The notes under the pieces: model-generated | Databases searched by the model: none | Seen by the model: only the letters and a program-made list of their open reading frames with translations | Told to the model about the DNA's origin: nothing | Position numbers and translations under genes: made by a program | Source of the DNA: Azadirachta indica | Taxonomy: Eukaryota; Streptophyta; Magnoliopsida; Sapindales; Meliaceae | Assembly (NCBI GenBank): GCA_022749755.1 | Contig: CM040452.1 | Location: 5,412,350 to 5,476,349 of the forward strand | Length of the DNA stretch: 64,000 nucleotides | Direction: 5' to 3' | Shown here: piece after piece, positions 52,501-62,732 of the stretch | How the letters are laid out: the number at the start of each line of letters is the position of its first letter | How positions within the stretch are numbered: position 1 is the stretch's first letter

Positions 52501-53219
52501 TATTATCTTCTTTCATTTGTCCACTCTCCTAAATATCACCAATACTGCAGGAAATTCTAATTTCTTTTGACGAATTACTAAAAATTGAAGGTAAAAAAGA
52601 CGCCCAAAGTTCTAGCATTCAATTCATGACGGCATCTTCTCCGGACAGTAGCTTCATTAAATCAATTTCCGCTAAAATAAGAAGTTTAAATTATTGCATT
52701 TTAAATATAACTATCATTTTCAATCAGTAGGAAAATAAAGCAATTCAAAAGATATTTTAAACTTCCGCTGATTAGAACAACAATTAGGGAAAAAAATTTA
52801 AAAATAATAGTAAAGCGCAAAAAAAAAATTGAAGATTTAAAATTTGCCTTTTCATCGTGATACGAGAGGAGCCGCGACAAATTTGGAAACGCGCCGGCGT
52901 CCAGCACCGCTAGTACGCCGGCGTCGAAGCCGCAAGCGAAGCTGCCGAGCACTGCAGCGGACTGCACGATAATATTCTTATTAATATTATCGTTAACATT
53001 ATTATCGACCGCGGCATCAATCGATACGGCGTCGGATAGGATTGAGGCGACGGTTGGGACGGCGCCGAGTTTGAGGAAAGAGAGCTTCTTGGTGCGGTTG
53101 CCGATGATTTGGTTTTTGAGCTCTCGTAAGGCCTTGAGCTTGACGTCTTGGTCTGCGGACGTTAACCGGTGAAGGATGTTACTGCCCGTAGTGGCGGCGG
53201 TTGTTGTGGTGGTTGGCAT
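46574..53219 (-). CDS. Armadillo-repeat protein, ARMC8/GID5-like
   Basis: Likely scaffold subunit of the CTLH/GID E3 ubiquitin ligase, in cytosol and nucleus. Eight exons: 53219-52848, 51299-50580, 49817-49722, 49639-49556, 48981-48747, 48645-48485, 46991-46713 and 46630-46574, giving 667 aa, close to the length of ARMC8. The N-terminus has a Thr/Ala run (TTTTTAATTG), then armadillo repeats throughout, e.g. DADVKLKALRELKNQ-like helices, DAGARSLKMIYQSKL, SSDVRSAACICLRSVSRS, LNALLALRNLIFLAENK and LRTATVWAVVNLT. The ending LRVRTALGQLMTFEDSSA is conserved. The first intron has a GC donor (GATGAAAAG|GCAAAT), judged from the DEK|VVDAGARS junction seen in relatives; all others are GT..AG. The first intron and intron 6 are each about 1.5 kb. 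Confidence 0.9.
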
Positions 53220-53263
53220 GGTAGTTAACGGCGGCGAGCTCCACGATGTAAGGGGCTGGCTCT

Positions 53264-53282
53264 AGAGAGAGAGAGAGAGAGA
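53264..53282. repeat. (GA)n run in the ARMC8-like 5' leader
   Basis: GA repeat about 45 bp upstream of the ATG. On the transcribed strand it reads CT, a common element of plant 5' leaders and core promoters. Confidence 0.85.
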
Positions 53283-53349
53283 TTAATAAGGAGAGCTAGA
53301 GAGAGAAACGACTTTGTGGTGAATAAAATGATTTTGACAAAGAAAAATA

Positions 53350-55470
53350 AGGGAATTATTTAAGCGGTTAATCATTAATTGCGATAATATCATCTCGGTC
53401 TCTAATTTTTTTAATTTCTTAAGTTAAGACCTAAGTAACCTATTTATACTAAATAAGTCCCTAATTTGAAATTTCTATTAAAATAACTAAATTTCGAGTC
53501 TCTTACTAGAGTCACCGAAATTCTTAACATTATCAATAACTTTCAACATTGAAAACTCTTTTTAAGTAACAGAGAAGTCATGTCAAGTACTAGCTTTATT
53601 GTTATTGTATTCGGCTTTACATATTTTGCTTTTACTTTATTATTAAAAATAGAAGTTCTATTACTATTATTAAAAATAATATTTTAACGTACTACTTCAT
53701 ATTTTATTAGTGTTAGTTTTACGCGATTATTTTTTAATTTAATAATAAAGATTTATTTAATATAATTTTTTAAATACAATTTTTTAAAGTAAAATTTTAT
53801 AAGTAAATTTTTTAATAAAAAGCTATCAATTATTTGATTATTATAAATAATTTTTGTAAAAAAAATTAAATAATTATAACAAGTTTTAATGCTTTGTTTT
53901 CAAAAAAAATTATCTAAAATTTTTATAGTAAAGTAAAAGTATTTTAAAAATTTTATCTTTTTAAAAAGTTAAAAAATTTTATTACTAAAAGTTTAAATTT
54001 TAGGTTTCTTTAAGTAGAAGAATAAAGAATTTTTTTTTTAACTTTTAAAAATATTCTTTATTACCAACTAGACGATATATAAAAATTTAAAAAGAACTTC
54101 TAACATTAAAAAAAAATTCTTCTAATTAATTAAAAAATCCAATCAAACAAGTACTAAAAAATTCTTTCAAATTCTAAACACAATATTTTAAAATAAAATC
54201 TGTAAAATATAAATAAAAATAAATAAAGGATAAACCAGAAAGAAAAATGTTATCCGGAAAATCTGTTCTTTAATTTTGTATTTTTTGGACAATTTGTAGG
54301 CAGAACTCATTAAGTTTCAATTAAAGTAGGATCTACAGGAAGAAAAGCACTTCTCTAAGTTAATCTATCAACCACTAAGTTTTAATGAACAACATATAAT
54401 ATTTTTGAAAATTTAAATTCTATCAAAAGTTTACGATAAAATTTTAAAATTATATAAAATCACGATTAGTCAATAGGCTCATTTAAAGGTTTATAAAATT
54501 AATAGATAAGAAAAAATACCACTAAATTTTTTATTCAAAGTATTAATTAGAAATGAGAGATAAATTAATCTTAATAGGAAAAAAAAATGCAATTGAAAGA
54601 ATCTTCATTGTAGCAAATAATATTATTGTCATAAAAACAAAACAACTTATATTTTACTTTTAAATAGATTTTAAGTTTAATTTGAAAGAATACATTTTGT
54701 GTTTGAATATATATTTTTTAAAAAAATGAATCCCATCACTTAAACAATAAAACATACAAAATAAAAATAAATAAATTTATTAAACACAATTAAAATCAAT
54801 TATTTTAAATCACGACAATATTAAATTATATTTTAAAATTTTTATATAAATAAATACTTCAAAATCCTCTTTAGTTAACCCACATAGTGTTATGAAATTC
54901 TAACTAGTGACCTAACTTTGTAAGAGAATTAGGTAAAAATAAGGTTGGTTTTGTGACATTTTAGACACAAAATTTAAAGGTTTATTATAGTGGTACAAGT
55001 TTGATGATTTACTTTTTAGAATTAAAAAAAAAAGAGAACAAAAAGAAAATACTTTCATGTAACATAAAATCGAAATATTATATTATGAAAAAGAATTTGA
55101 AAGTGTTATTAAAAAAAAATTATATATAGTATATACTTTACAATAAATGATTGCATAAGAAAATTTGAGTCTACAACTAAATTAGTATCATTAAGAAAGA
55201 ATTCGAGTCTCTCTGTTTGTGAATTATTTTTTAAAAATAAAGCTAAAAATGAGGGTATAAATTATTTAATTTTAACATAAAATATAAATTTCGTTGTAAT
55301 TGGTGATTTAGAGACAAATACGAGTAGCCCACTAATAGTTTCAATAAATCAATAGATTTTGATTTGTAGGCTTATGTCCAAAATAATTAGTGTCCAAATA
55401 AATTTTAATTATTACAAATAAACTTATTTTAAGAAAAATATAAATAATATTATCACAAATTTTCAGATTA
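53350..55470. other. AT-rich divergent spacer
   Basis: About 2.1 kb between the divergent ARMC8-like and zinc-finger genes; very AT-rich with no credible ORF. It must contain both promoters in its outer parts. Confidence 0.55.
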
Positions 55471-55499
55471 TAAGTGGTAATCATATTCTTCTCCCTTTT

Positions 55500-56759
55500 G
55501 TCTTTTGACCCCTTTCATTTGACTACATTTGACCGGGGCCCGAAATCCGCTCCACCAAAGGCTCCGATTTCTCGGATCCCAATAATCCAGCGGTCGGTCC
55601 CCACCAAAGACGCGCCCACCCCCACTTTATTTTTCCACCGTTTCATCCGGTCACCTACTCCACTTTCACTCACCTACTCCTCTCTCTCTCTCTCACCGTT
55701 TCCTCCGGTCACCGTTTCCTCCACCCAAATTTTTTAAATTCCCCCATTTCACCCCAATTTCAAATAAATTCAACCCAAAAATTCAGCCTTTCTTCTCCAG
55801 TAATCGAATTTATCTTTTCACAAAACTGAAAATGTGCTGTTCGCCGATCGTGCATTGAGTGATTTTACGGTTCTGTACAGTTAGTTTGTTGTTGTTTGTC
55901 CAGTAAGTTTTTTTTTTTTGGTTATAAATTTGTTTTATTTTATTGTTGGATTTTTAGCTTAAATTGTTAAGATTAAATATTTGCAGCTGTTCAATTTATT
56001 AGCGCTTTTTTTTTTATGTGAAGTGGTTGGTGTATGTTAACGGGAATGCGACTGTGTGGTGAAATTTTTAGTGTTTAGCTTACCAAAAATAGAAATATGT
56101 TTATGATGTAATTTTCTTCTGGTTGGTTGGTGAGAAAATTTGGGAAAGTTAAAGAAGTAAAATTTTTGGCTTTCTTGTTGCAAGATATGGTAACTTAAAG
56201 CATAAGCTTATTCTTATCTCGCTAATTTTTTTTTTTCTGTTTTTATTCATTTTGTTGCGATATGTTTGCATATCTATAAAAAAAAAAAATTATATGTTTA
56301 ACGAGGTTTTAACAGATCAGTTGGTAATTCTTTTTAGGTACGAATCCTTGACAATATATTAGTTTTCAATGTTAGCGTGTCTGATATTTGCAGAGATTTT
56401 TTTTTCTTTCCTTTCCTAGGATTTGCAGCCGCCCCTTTCTTTATAAATACCTCATCATTGACCTTTGTTCTGCTTTTTCATTTCAACGTTCATTTTCATT
56501 GCTTTTCTGCAAATTCTTGGTGAGTTTTTGAATTGTGTAGCTTTTATTTTGTGATACCTTTCTTCTTTTTAAATTAAATTTTTTATTATCATTTTGAGTG
56601 GAGAATTGATGCTTGGAATCCTTATCATTAATTGGATTTCTTTGTTCCTTTGTATATTTTATTCTGCATATACTTTATGCGTTTGTTCCTGTGGATTGGT
56701 AGTTGACTAAATGTGGGATTTGTTCTTTTCAGATTGTGTATTTTGATATCTATTAAATC
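55500..56759 (+). promoter_or_regulatory. Zinc-finger gene 5' leader with intron
   Basis: Pyrimidine-rich leader with CT repeats at about 55680-55694, followed by a donor GTCCA|GTAAGT at 55902/55903 and an acceptor TTCTTTTCAG at 56731-56732, giving a leader intron of about 830 nt ahead of the ATG at 56760. Within the first leader exon, CACCGTTTC(A/C)TCC occurs three times, starting at 55636, 55694 and 55710. The exact transcription start is unknown; an open frame from 55474 begins with GTG and is not a uORF. Confidence 0.55.
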
Positions 56760-58853
56760 ATGTGTGGAGGTTCAGAGAAGTTGAGTTCTAACACTTTGGC
56801 TACATCGTCTTCCCCACAAAGCAAGTCATCTCCAGATAGAAATATGAGTAATTTGAATGAAATGGTGAAGACTGAACATTCTTTCTCTCCTTTGCTTGAA
56901 CTCGCAGCTGATAATGATGTTGAGGGTTTTAAGAAATCAGTCTGTGATGCATCTGCTATTAGTGAAGTAGGACTCTGGTATTGTTGCCAACGCTTGTCAA
57001 AAAAGATAGTTCTCAAGTGTAGGACCCCGTTAATGGTAGCTGCTGAGTATGGAAGCGTTGATTTTGTGAAATTGACTCTGTCTTTAAGCAAGACTGATGT
57101 AAATCTCAGTTGTGGCATGGATAAGAGTACTGCGCTGCACTGTGCTGCTTCTGGTGGGTCTGTTAAGGCTGTTGATGTTGTAAAGTTGCTTTTACTTGCT
57201 GGTGCTGATCCTAATACCACTGATGCTAATGGGCATTGTCCATTTGATGTTATTGTTGCCCATCCGGATGTTCCTGACTTGAGGGTTGCCCTTCAAGAGC
57301 TTTTGAAGAATGATGGTTCTCTTTGTTCAGATGATCTGCAGGTAACAAGTGTTGGTTTGAGGTTCAGTTCGTCTCGGTCATCATCCTCAGATGATTATTC
57401 TTTATCTTCTGTTCAGTGCAAGTCAGATGATGTACCTGCTTCTTCTGTACCAGAGAAGAAAGAATACCCTATTGATCCATCTCTTCCTGACATCCAGAAC
57501 AGTATGTATACATCTGATGAATTTCGTATGTTTTCCTTTAAGATCCGGCCCTGTTCTCGAGCTTATTCCCATGATTGGACGGAGTGTCCTTTTGCTCATC
57601 CTGGGGAGAATGCAAAAAGAAGAGACCCTAGAAAGTTCCACTACAGTTGTGTGCCATGTCCAGATCATCGGAAAGGGGCATGCAGCCGTGGGGATATGTG
57701 TGAATATGCTCATGGAATTTTTGAGTCATGGCTACACCCAGCACAGTATAAGACTAGACTCTGTAAGGATGGCACAAGTTGTCTGCGCCGAGTGTGCTTC
57801 TTTGCTCACACATCCGATGAGCTGCGACCCCTTTATGCATCTACTGGATCTGGAGTGCCATCTCCACGATCAGCTACAGCCATGAACCTAATGCCTGTTT
57901 CCCCATCGTCTGTTTCTGCCATGTCACCTTTTCCATATACCCCACCCATGTCTCCCAGTAATGATATCTTACACTCATCCATGGCTTGGCCTCAACAAAG
58001 CATCCCAACTTTGCAGTTACCACCTGGTAACATTCAAGCAAGTCGATTGAGATCTTCTCTTAATGCCAGAAACATTCCAGCTGAGGAGCTCAATATGTTG
58101 CAGGACTTTGAAATGCAGCAACAGCAGCTCATTAATGAGTCTCTCTCTCGGCCTCAGTTTGGTACTTCCTCTGCAAATTTTTCTGCTCATTCAAATACCC
58201 TAACTCCCATAAAGCTTTCCTATGCTGAGATCTTGTCTCCTCGATATTCTGACCATTTTGCTGCTTCAACTGTTTTATCTCCTTCACATAAATCAGTAGT
58301 TCTTAATCAACTCCAGCAGCAAGAGAAAATGTTGTCTCCAATCAAGACAAATGTGTTCCCTCCAAAGAATCTTGATCACTCTCTTCTGCAGGCATCATTT
58401 GGTATTTCTTCTCCACGTGGAATCTCACCTCGGAAGGTGGACCCTATATCCCCTATGAGCTCTCGCCGAGCCGCTCTTGCTCAACGTGAGAAGCTTCTTC
58501 AACAGTTATGCAACCTCTCATGTGATCTTAAATCTGACAGTGCTATTGGTTCCCCAGTTAATTCTTGGTCGAAACTTGAATCCTCTGGCAGGAAAGTAGA
58601 TTGGTCCATTCAGGTTGATGAACTGAATCGCTTACGCAAATCATATTCTTTGGGGCTCAATGGTGAGGGGCCTGATGTTTCATCAGTTCAATCACTTGCG
58701 AGAGAAACTCCTAGGATAAAAGAAACAACTATGGTTCCACCTTCAAGAATGTCATTTGCTGCTGATGGTAGTAATTTAAACCCTGAGAGTGAATCCGGTG
58801 ATCATTTGGGAGCATGGATTGAGCAGTTGCAGCTTGATCAGATTGTTGCTTAG
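56760..58853 (+). CDS. Ankyrin and RR-type tandem CCCH zinc-finger protein (OXS2/TZF-like)
   Basis: Member of the plant RR-TZF family, which acts in mRNA turnover, nuclear-cytoplasmic shuttling and abiotic stress or hormone responses. Single coding exon, 697 aa, the length of the large C3H30/C3H56-like branch. Order: Ser-rich start; ankyrin repeats at about 43-170 (TPLMVAAEYGSVDFVKL, TALHCAASGGS, LLLAGADPNTTDANGHCPF); RR region with C265-X5-H271-X4-C276-X3-H280; zinc finger 1 C300-X7-C308-X5-C314-X3-H318; 16-residue spacer; zinc finger 2 C335-X5-C341-X4-C346-X3-H350. All metal ligands are intact. The C-terminal half is Ser/Pro-rich, and the end LGAWIEQLQLDQIVA has the spacing of a nuclear export signal. 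A leader intron precedes the ATG. Confidence 0.94.
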   Translation: MCGGSEKLSSNTLATSSSPQSKSSPDRNMSNLNEMVKTEHSFSPLLELAADNDVEGFKKSVCDASAISEVGLWYCCQRLSKKIVLKCRTPLMVAAEYGSVDFVKLTLSLSKTDVNLSCGMDKSTALHCAASGGSVKAVDVVKLLLLAGADPNTTDANGHCPFDVIVAHPDVPDLRVALQELLKNDGSLCSDDLQVTSVGLRFSSSRSSSSDDYSLSSVQCKSDDVPASSVPEKKEYPIDPSLPDIQNSMYTSDEFRMFSFKIRPCSRAYSHDWTECPFAHPGENAKRRDPRKFHYSCVPCPDHRKGACSRGDMCEYAHGIFESWLHPAQYKTRLCKDGTSCLRRVCFFAHTSDELRPLYASTGSGVPSPRSATAMNLMPVSPSSVSAMSPFPYTPPMSPSNDILHSSMAWPQQSIPTLQLPPGNIQASRLRSSLNARNIPAEELNMLQDFEMQQQQLINESLSRPQFGTSSANFSAHSNTLTPIKLSYAEILSPRYSDHFAASTVLSPSHKSVVLNQLQQQEKMLSPIKTNVFPPKNLDHSLLQASFGISSPRGISPRKVDPISPMSSRRAALAQREKLLQQLCNLSCDLKSDSAIGSPVNSWSKLESSGRKVDWSIQVDELNRLRKSYSLGLNGEGPDVSSVQSLARETPRIKETTMVPPSRMSFAADGSNLNPESESGDHLGAWIEQLQLDQIVA

Positions 58854-59882
58854 CAATTTAGACCATTTTTACACGCTTAAGATAGTGAAAATGAATAGTT
58901 AAGTTTATTATTCATTTAGTTGGTGATACAGAAGTTGAGAAGATAATGGTAACAATACAGGGTAGAGGAAGGATCAAGTTCGGAGAAAAAACCTTCCCAT
59001 TTATTTATTTATTCATTTATTTTCATTACAAAACAAGTCAGGAAGGAATGACAATTTCTCTCTGACTATCAAAGATCGAAACCCAGGTTTACTAGTTTTC
59101 TCGCCATACTTTCCATGATTTAGGTATCTTATTTTTTCTTCCATGAAACATATGATTCTTGAAATAGATTCCATGATTGAGATGGGGTTTGCTGTCCCAT
59201 TTTTCATTATTGATATTTGTTATTAGACTGTGAAGATGAAATGTATTTTTTATTATTATTCAATAATATTCTTCCAATATCTTTTTTTTAACCTACATCT
59301 TACTTTGTTTTCCCTCTTTTCATATCATATGCTTGTTTCTCTCTTCTTCTTTTATTTATAATGCTTTGGAATCTGTGATGAGGTGGATCCCAATAAGTTG
59401 GTATGGTGGAAAGTTTATTTTGATTCTCTCAAAATCTTTAATTAGAACATCAGAATGTGGTGGATGAATGGAATGGGGAATTTCTTAATGAGATGTGATG
59501 TGGAACCTACTTTGTGAATGATAGATGCTTGAAGGTATTATGTACCTAGATATGATGTGTGATGCCAACCTCACTAATTTCTCTGGTTGTTGTGTCTTTA
59601 TTGTAGTGGGGAATTCTTTATTTATGGTGTCATATGTGGGCCAAATTCCTCTGTTACAAGGAATTGATATGATAAGCTTGTAAAAGGTTGTTCCTGTTTT
59701 AGGGCATGTAGTGGAGCTTGAAAAATAGATAAGCAAAAATATCTTAAACTTTAAGGTATTTTCTCTTAAATACATAGTATGGAGCCTGTTCTATCCTATA
59801 GCATATATTTGAGCATTCAACATAGATAATAAATACAAAATATTTACATAATAATTGCACAATTTGTCCATTCCGATTTTAT
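58854..59882. other. Convergent 3' UTRs of the zinc-finger and PPR genes
   Basis: About 1 kb of non-coding sequence. The zinc-finger transcript probably ends at about 59230-59290 (AATATTCTTC and T-rich area), and the PPR 3' end enters from the right. Confidence 0.5.
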
Positions 59883-62483
59883 TTAATCCTCTTCATCATG
59901 GAATAAACAACTAAAATTGGGAACATATCCAGATTCTTTGACTGAAAATAACAATGAACTCAAGTTTTCATATATTCTGTCAGACAGAGGGTGTGATCTG
60001 CTTCCAGCAGTAAAAGAGTGAACCTGATTTCTAACAACAATCCAGCTGAATCCAGGAGGCTTTTGTAGGCCTCTGTCCCTGAGCCATGTTCTTATTTTTC
60101 TTACTTCTGCCCAAAGACCTGCTGCAGCATAAATATTAGACATCAAGATGTAGTTCGCTGGATTTGTTGGTTCTAGTTCAACAAGTTTTTCACAAATGGT
60201 TTTAGCTTCTTGTATGTCAGTATGGATTCCACTGGCACTGACGAGAGCTCTCCACACTGATGCATCTGGTTCTATAGGCATCGATCTGATGAACTCTTTA
60301 GCTTCATCTAAGCAGCCTCCACGACCAAGCAAATCAACCACACAACCATAGTGTGCAAGTTTGGGAGTAATGTTAAAATCCTGAACCATGGAATGGAAAA
60401 TCTCTAATCCCTTCTCTATCAAGCCAGAATGGCTGCAAGCAGATAGAAGAGAGATGAAAGTAACTCCATTTGGTTGAAAATCATCTTCTAACATTTGGTC
60501 GAAGGCATGAATAGCATCACATCCACGGCCGTGAATACCATATCCAGTGATGATAGCATTCCATGAACCGATATTTTTCCTTGGTAAGCTTCTAAAGATC
60601 CGTTCAGCACTTTGTATACTACCACATCTAGCATACATTGTTATAAGAGCATTGGCAAGAGATAAATTGAAACCTAAAGATGATTCTATCCGTATTATGT
60701 ATGCATGCAAACACTGACCTAGAGGCAAACTTGTGACATGAGTGCATGACGAGAGAATGTTCAAGATTGTGACTGAGTTTGGTTCCACTTCAGCGATCAT
60801 TTCCTTGAAGAGTAATAGAGCTTTGTCAGCATTGTTGTTCTTAACATAACTTGCAATCAAAGCATTCCATGAAATCAAATCTTTATCCACATAGCTGTCA
60901 AAGAGATTCCTAGCTGTTGCTTCATTGCCACAATTCATATACATATCAACGAGTGCAGTATTCAATGACTGGTTCATTTCAATACCATGCTTTATCACAA
61001 AACCATGGATTGATTTCCCAGTATTAAGATAAGTATCATCTTCACAGGAAGCAAGGATAGATATTACTGTATACGAGTTTGGTTTGATTTCAGATTCTTG
61101 CATAATCCCAAAGCGTTCCCACGCTTCACCTTTCAAATTATTGCGAGCCAGTGCCAAAATCAAAGTGTTATACGAAACAACATCTACATTACTCATCTCA
61201 GTGAAAATTTTCTTGACTGATTCTACACAATTTCGCTCAGTATACATGCTTAGCAAGGCGTTTCCCAAAGAACGGTCTAGACTCATTCCATTCTTGATGG
61301 CAAGAGAGTGCAAGCTCTTACCCTCTTTCAAGGAATCAGCTAATTTTTCACATAAATCCAGCATGATAACAACAGTTCTTTCATCTTCTTGGATGCCTTC
61401 TTTTAGCATTCTAACAAACAAACTAGTTGCTTCATCATAATACCCATATTCAATGCATGTAGATATCATAGAATTCCACAAAGCAGCATCATGGGAAGAG
61501 ATGGTATTGAATACTTCATATGCGAGCTCCAAATTTCCAATCTCGCTATACATATTAAGCAGTGCATTTACTATGAACAAATCATTGCTATAACTGAACT
61601 TTATAGCCATTGCATGAATTTGCATGCCCAATTTAAGACATCCAAATTCGGCACAAGCCTGAATAATGACCAATATTGTAACGAGATCAAACTTAACACC
61701 AACCATAACCATCCTTTTGAAAAGCTTCAAAGCATTAAAGCAATCCTTCATATCAAAATACCCATTAATCATCGCATTCCAGCTCACAACATTCTTTGCA
61801 GCCATCAAATCAAACACAAGACGCGAAGAATTCACATCATGATGCAGATAGAACCCGATCAAAGCAGTACCAACATGGGGATCAGATTCAAAAAGTCCAT
61901 TCCGCAAGCAAAAACCATGTATCTCCTTTCCGAACTTTAAATCCAATACCCCCTCACATGCCAAAAGCATTGCGACCACAGTGCGGGAATTGGGTCTCAA
62001 ACCCTCCTTTTGCATCTCAATAACCAAGAAAATTGCTTCCACATAACACCCACAGCCCACATACGCATTAACCATTGCATTCCAAGAAACTAAGTCTCTA
62101 TCACACATTTCTTCAAACACTTTACACGCATCGTCAAGACACCCACATTTGCTATAAAAATCAACAAGGGCAGTACCAATTCCAATATCTTTAATCAAAT
62201 TCGTGTCTCGAATACGGTAATGTAATCTTTGTCCTCTCTCCACTGCGTTTAGCCTTGTACATGCTTTGATGATGATAGGCAAAGTGTTGGCGTCAGGCAC
62301 AATGTTAAGAGATTCCATCTGGGTGTATGTAGACAGAATAGCATGGTCATTTTTTAGCCGGGTTTGCCGTTTGATGATTGCATTGTAGTCTTCGTTTTTT
62401 ACTTGGGTTTGTTTGAATAAAGTGAAAGGTTTCTGCAGGGATGAATTCTGAGTTAAGGACATTGTTAAAAAGTTAGTTATCAT
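59883..62483 (-). CDS. Pentatricopeptide repeat protein, PLS class, E+ subtype
   Basis: Sequence-specific RNA-binding protein; PLS-class members usually act in C-to-U editing in mitochondria or plastids. Intronless, 866 aa, typical for plant PPR genes. From about residue 40, many tandem motifs of the P, L and S types are visible, with recurring phrases such as DLVSWNAMVNAYVGCG, NVVSWNAMINGY, DLISWNALIASYV and NIGSWNAIITGYG, and ALVDFYSKCG/ALITMYARCGS. The C-terminal E domain (YGCVVDLLGRGGCLDEA, PTNPANYILMSNIYAAAG) is followed by E+ (KPPGFSWIVVRNQVHSFTAG, VKESGYVPNFSCLF). It stops at HDEED, where a DYW domain would begin, so deaminase activity would have to come from a partner. Organelle target not settled. 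Confidence 0.95.
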   Translation of the reverse strand: MITNFLTMSLTQNSSLQKPFTLFKQTQVKNEDYNAIIKRQTRLKNDHAILSTYTQMESLNIVPDANTLPIIIKACTRLNAVERGQRLHYRIRDTNLIKDIGIGTALVDFYSKCGCLDDACKVFEEMCDRDLVSWNAMVNAYVGCGCYVEAIFLVIEMQKEGLRPNSRTVVAMLLACEGVLDLKFGKEIHGFCLRNGLFESDPHVGTALIGFYLHHDVNSSRLVFDLMAAKNVVSWNAMINGYFDMKDCFNALKLFKRMVMVGVKFDLVTILVIIQACAEFGCLKLGMQIHAMAIKFSYSNDLFIVNALLNMYSEIGNLELAYEVFNTISSHDAALWNSMISTCIEYGYYDEATSLFVRMLKEGIQEDERTVVIMLDLCEKLADSLKEGKSLHSLAIKNGMSLDRSLGNALLSMYTERNCVESVKKIFTEMSNVDVVSYNTLILALARNNLKGEAWERFGIMQESEIKPNSYTVISILASCEDDTYLNTGKSIHGFVIKHGIEMNQSLNTALVDMYMNCGNEATARNLFDSYVDKDLISWNALIASYVKNNNADKALLLFKEMIAEVEPNSVTILNILSSCTHVTSLPLGQCLHAYIIRIESSLGFNLSLANALITMYARCGSIQSAERIFRSLPRKNIGSWNAIITGYGIHGRGCDAIHAFDQMLEDDFQPNGVTFISLLSACSHSGLIEKGLEIFHSMVQDFNITPKLAHYGCVVDLLGRGGCLDEAKEFIRSMPIEPDASVWRALVSASGIHTDIQEAKTICEKLVELEPTNPANYILMSNIYAAAGLWAEVRKIRTWLRDRGLQKPPGFSWIVVRNQVHSFTAGSRSHPLSDRIYENLSSLLFSVKESGYVPNFSCLFHDEED

Positions 62484-62732
62484 TTGGCGGGAGAAAATTC
62501 ACAATTTCTATTTTCCGTTGAAGCCGTTAGTTGGGCCAGGGAACATGGTAGCCCATGTGCAGAAGCTTTATCCTTCTTAATTTTTTAAAAAACTTTTTGT
62601 TAATATCATTGAATTGATATTTCAACTTTGACAGAATCCTTTACTAATAATAATATTGAAGAAAAGTAAAATAAGGAGGAAAACACTTTCCAAAATCTTA
62701 TACAATGTGACAGAATGGGCAGGCCTGTTGTT

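Noticed and set aside
55474..55737. 87-codon frame upstream of the zinc-finger gene
   Set aside because: Starts at GTG and is Pro/Ser-rich only because of the CT-rich leader.
56753..57220. 155-codon antisense frame across the zinc-finger gene
   Set aside because: Shadow of the real gene, which has intact ankyrin and zinc-finger motifs on the other strand.
61491..61940. 149-codon frame on the plus strand inside the PPR gene
   Set aside because: Antisense shadow of a strongly conserved 866-residue PPR frame.
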